DNA from: Alphaproteobacteria bacterium | GTDB taxonomy: Bacteria; Pseudomonadota; Alphaproteobacteria; Rhodobacterales; Rhodobacteraceae | Reading direction: 5' to 3' | NCBI GenBank assembly: GCA_016869875.1 | Contig: VGDE01000002.1 | Span: 1 to 57,460 of the forward strand | DNA length: 57,460 nucleotides | Part shown: in pieces, positions 56,939 through 57,460 of the stretch | Numbering within the stretch: the first letter of the stretch is position 1 | Layout of the letters: each line of letters starts with the position of its first letter | Made by a program: the position numbers and the translations under genes | The notes under the pieces: generated by a model | What the model was told of the DNA's origin: nothing | Database searches by the model: none | Seen by the model: the letters and a program-made list of their open reading frames with translations, nothing else

Positions 56939-57460
56939 GCGGCCGCCCTCTCTTCTTCGACACGCTGGCGCTTGGTCAGCAGGTCAGCGGCTTTCTGGGC
57001 CTCGCTGGCGGCTTTGAAGATCAGCCGTTTGTCGTCGTTCAAGGCGCGCAGCCAACTTTTCACATAAGCCCCAGATTGGGCAAAGTCGGGGGTCAGGCCA
57101 AGCTGCGCGCAAACCATGCAGTTGCCGATTTCCGCCACCAGTTCCTCGAACGCATAAGATTTGCGGTCAGTAAAACGGGAAAAGCGGTCAAGGCGGCTGG
57201 CGTGGCCGGTCCAATGCGTGGCTTCATGGGCCAATGTGCCATAGTAGCCTGCCGCGTTATGGAACGTCGCAATCGGCGGCATGTGAATGAAGTCCTCGGT
57301 GGGATTGTAGTATGCCTGCGCCTTGTCGCTGGTGCGGATCTCGGCCCCGGTTGCGGCAAAGAAAGCGTCAAGTGTCGGGTCAGCTTCGGTGCCAAGATCG
57401 CGCGGGGCTTCGGCGGGATTGCCGTAGTATTCGGCGGGCAAGCCCTCGATCTGCTCCGCG
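56935..57460 (-). CDS. ardC: ArdC-like antirestriction protein / zincin metallopeptidase (partial)
   Basis: The 3' end of the gene is in the window; the 5' end lies beyond 57460 (the frame AEQIEGLPAEYYGNPAEAPR is open to the edge, and a TTG at 57441 is not needed). The zincin site is seen in LAHEATHWTGHASRLDRF (HExxH), with the family-typical FEELVAEIGNCMVCAQLGL and YVKSWLRALNDDKRLIFKAA after it. ArdC-type proteins protect incoming plasmid DNA from restriction. Confidence 0.88.
   Translation of the reverse strand, partial: AEQIEGLPAEYYGNPAEAPRDLGTEADPTLDAFFAATGAEIRTSDKAQAYYNPTEDFIHMPPIATFHNAAGYYGTLAHEATHWTGHASRLDRFSRFTDRKSYAFEELVAEIGNCMVCAQLGLTPDFAQSGAYVKSWLRALNDDKRLIFKAASEAQKAADLLTKRQRVEEERAAA

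Overview
The window looks like most of the backbone and cargo of a large conjugative plasmid (or plasmid-derived island) from an alphaproteobacterium, most likely Rhodobacterales. This rests on the VirB/VirD4 gene order with an RcgA/RcgR-like pair, the ArdC / ParB-like / DUF3768 set, and generally high GC with AT-richer cargo patches. Both window edges cut into features: a repeat at base 1 and an ardC-like gene at base 57460. No chromosomal housekeeping cluster or rRNA is present.

Layout. (1) 1-4731: the end of a repeat, a BrnT/BrnA toxin-antitoxin pair, then minus-strand plasmid genes (ParB-like, a 36-aa ORF, DUF3768) and a full 658-bp copy of the repeat. (2) 4732-23155: cargo. It holds a proline-rich/SLATT-like 2-TM pair; copper chaperones (two Sco, one PCuAC); Mn transport and its regulator (mntH/mntR with an operator, plus an mntP remnant); a MerR-controlled zntA-ICMT-lspA-dsbB-dsbA operon; two further MerR-type promoters upstream of a small membrane protein and a DUF411 protein; three L,D-transpeptidases; an alkaline phosphatase; and trkH. 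(3) 23334-27793: a serine resolvase with a res-like site, a VapB/VapC (FitAB-like) pair and a Thoeris anti-phage system, thsA (SIR2-SLOG) flanked by two different TIR-type thsB genes. (4) 28494-29464: a second direct copy of the repeat, then a small membrane/zinc-ribbon pair, and a vapBC locus whose toxin is cut by a decayed IS3-family element that also truncates a MocR/GntR regulator. (5) 32137-57460: conjugation and maintenance. It contains a possible replication protein, a TrbM-like protein, an RcgR/RcgA-like pair, a virB1-2-3-4-lipoprotein-virB1'-5-8-9-10-11-orf-virB6 operon, a plasmid H-NS, virD4, a VirD2-type relaxase, a MobC-like protein, a candidate oriT (20-bp perfect inverted repeat), a 12-bp iteron array, a ParA/VirC1-like plus VirC2-like pair, and an ardC-like operon with two overlapping micro-genes.

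How it fits together. DNA would be processed at the candidate oriT by relaxase and MobC, possibly helped by the VirC1/C2-like pair, handed to VirD4 and exported through the VirB channel; ArdC and H-NS would ease establishment in a new host. Cargo modules sit immediately beyond an identical repeat end (bases 171, 4731 and 29464). The two long direct repeats could delete or circularise the 24.7 kb between them, which carries the metal/envelope genes and Thoeris.

The best candidate for unusual biology is the repeat-bounded cargo region: a two-TIR Thoeris locus, a Pro-rich/SLATT pair and an unknown 2-TM/zinc-ribbon pair. The second is the oriT-iteron-ParA-RHH region. All function calls come from reading the sequence and from family knowledge; no database search was run.
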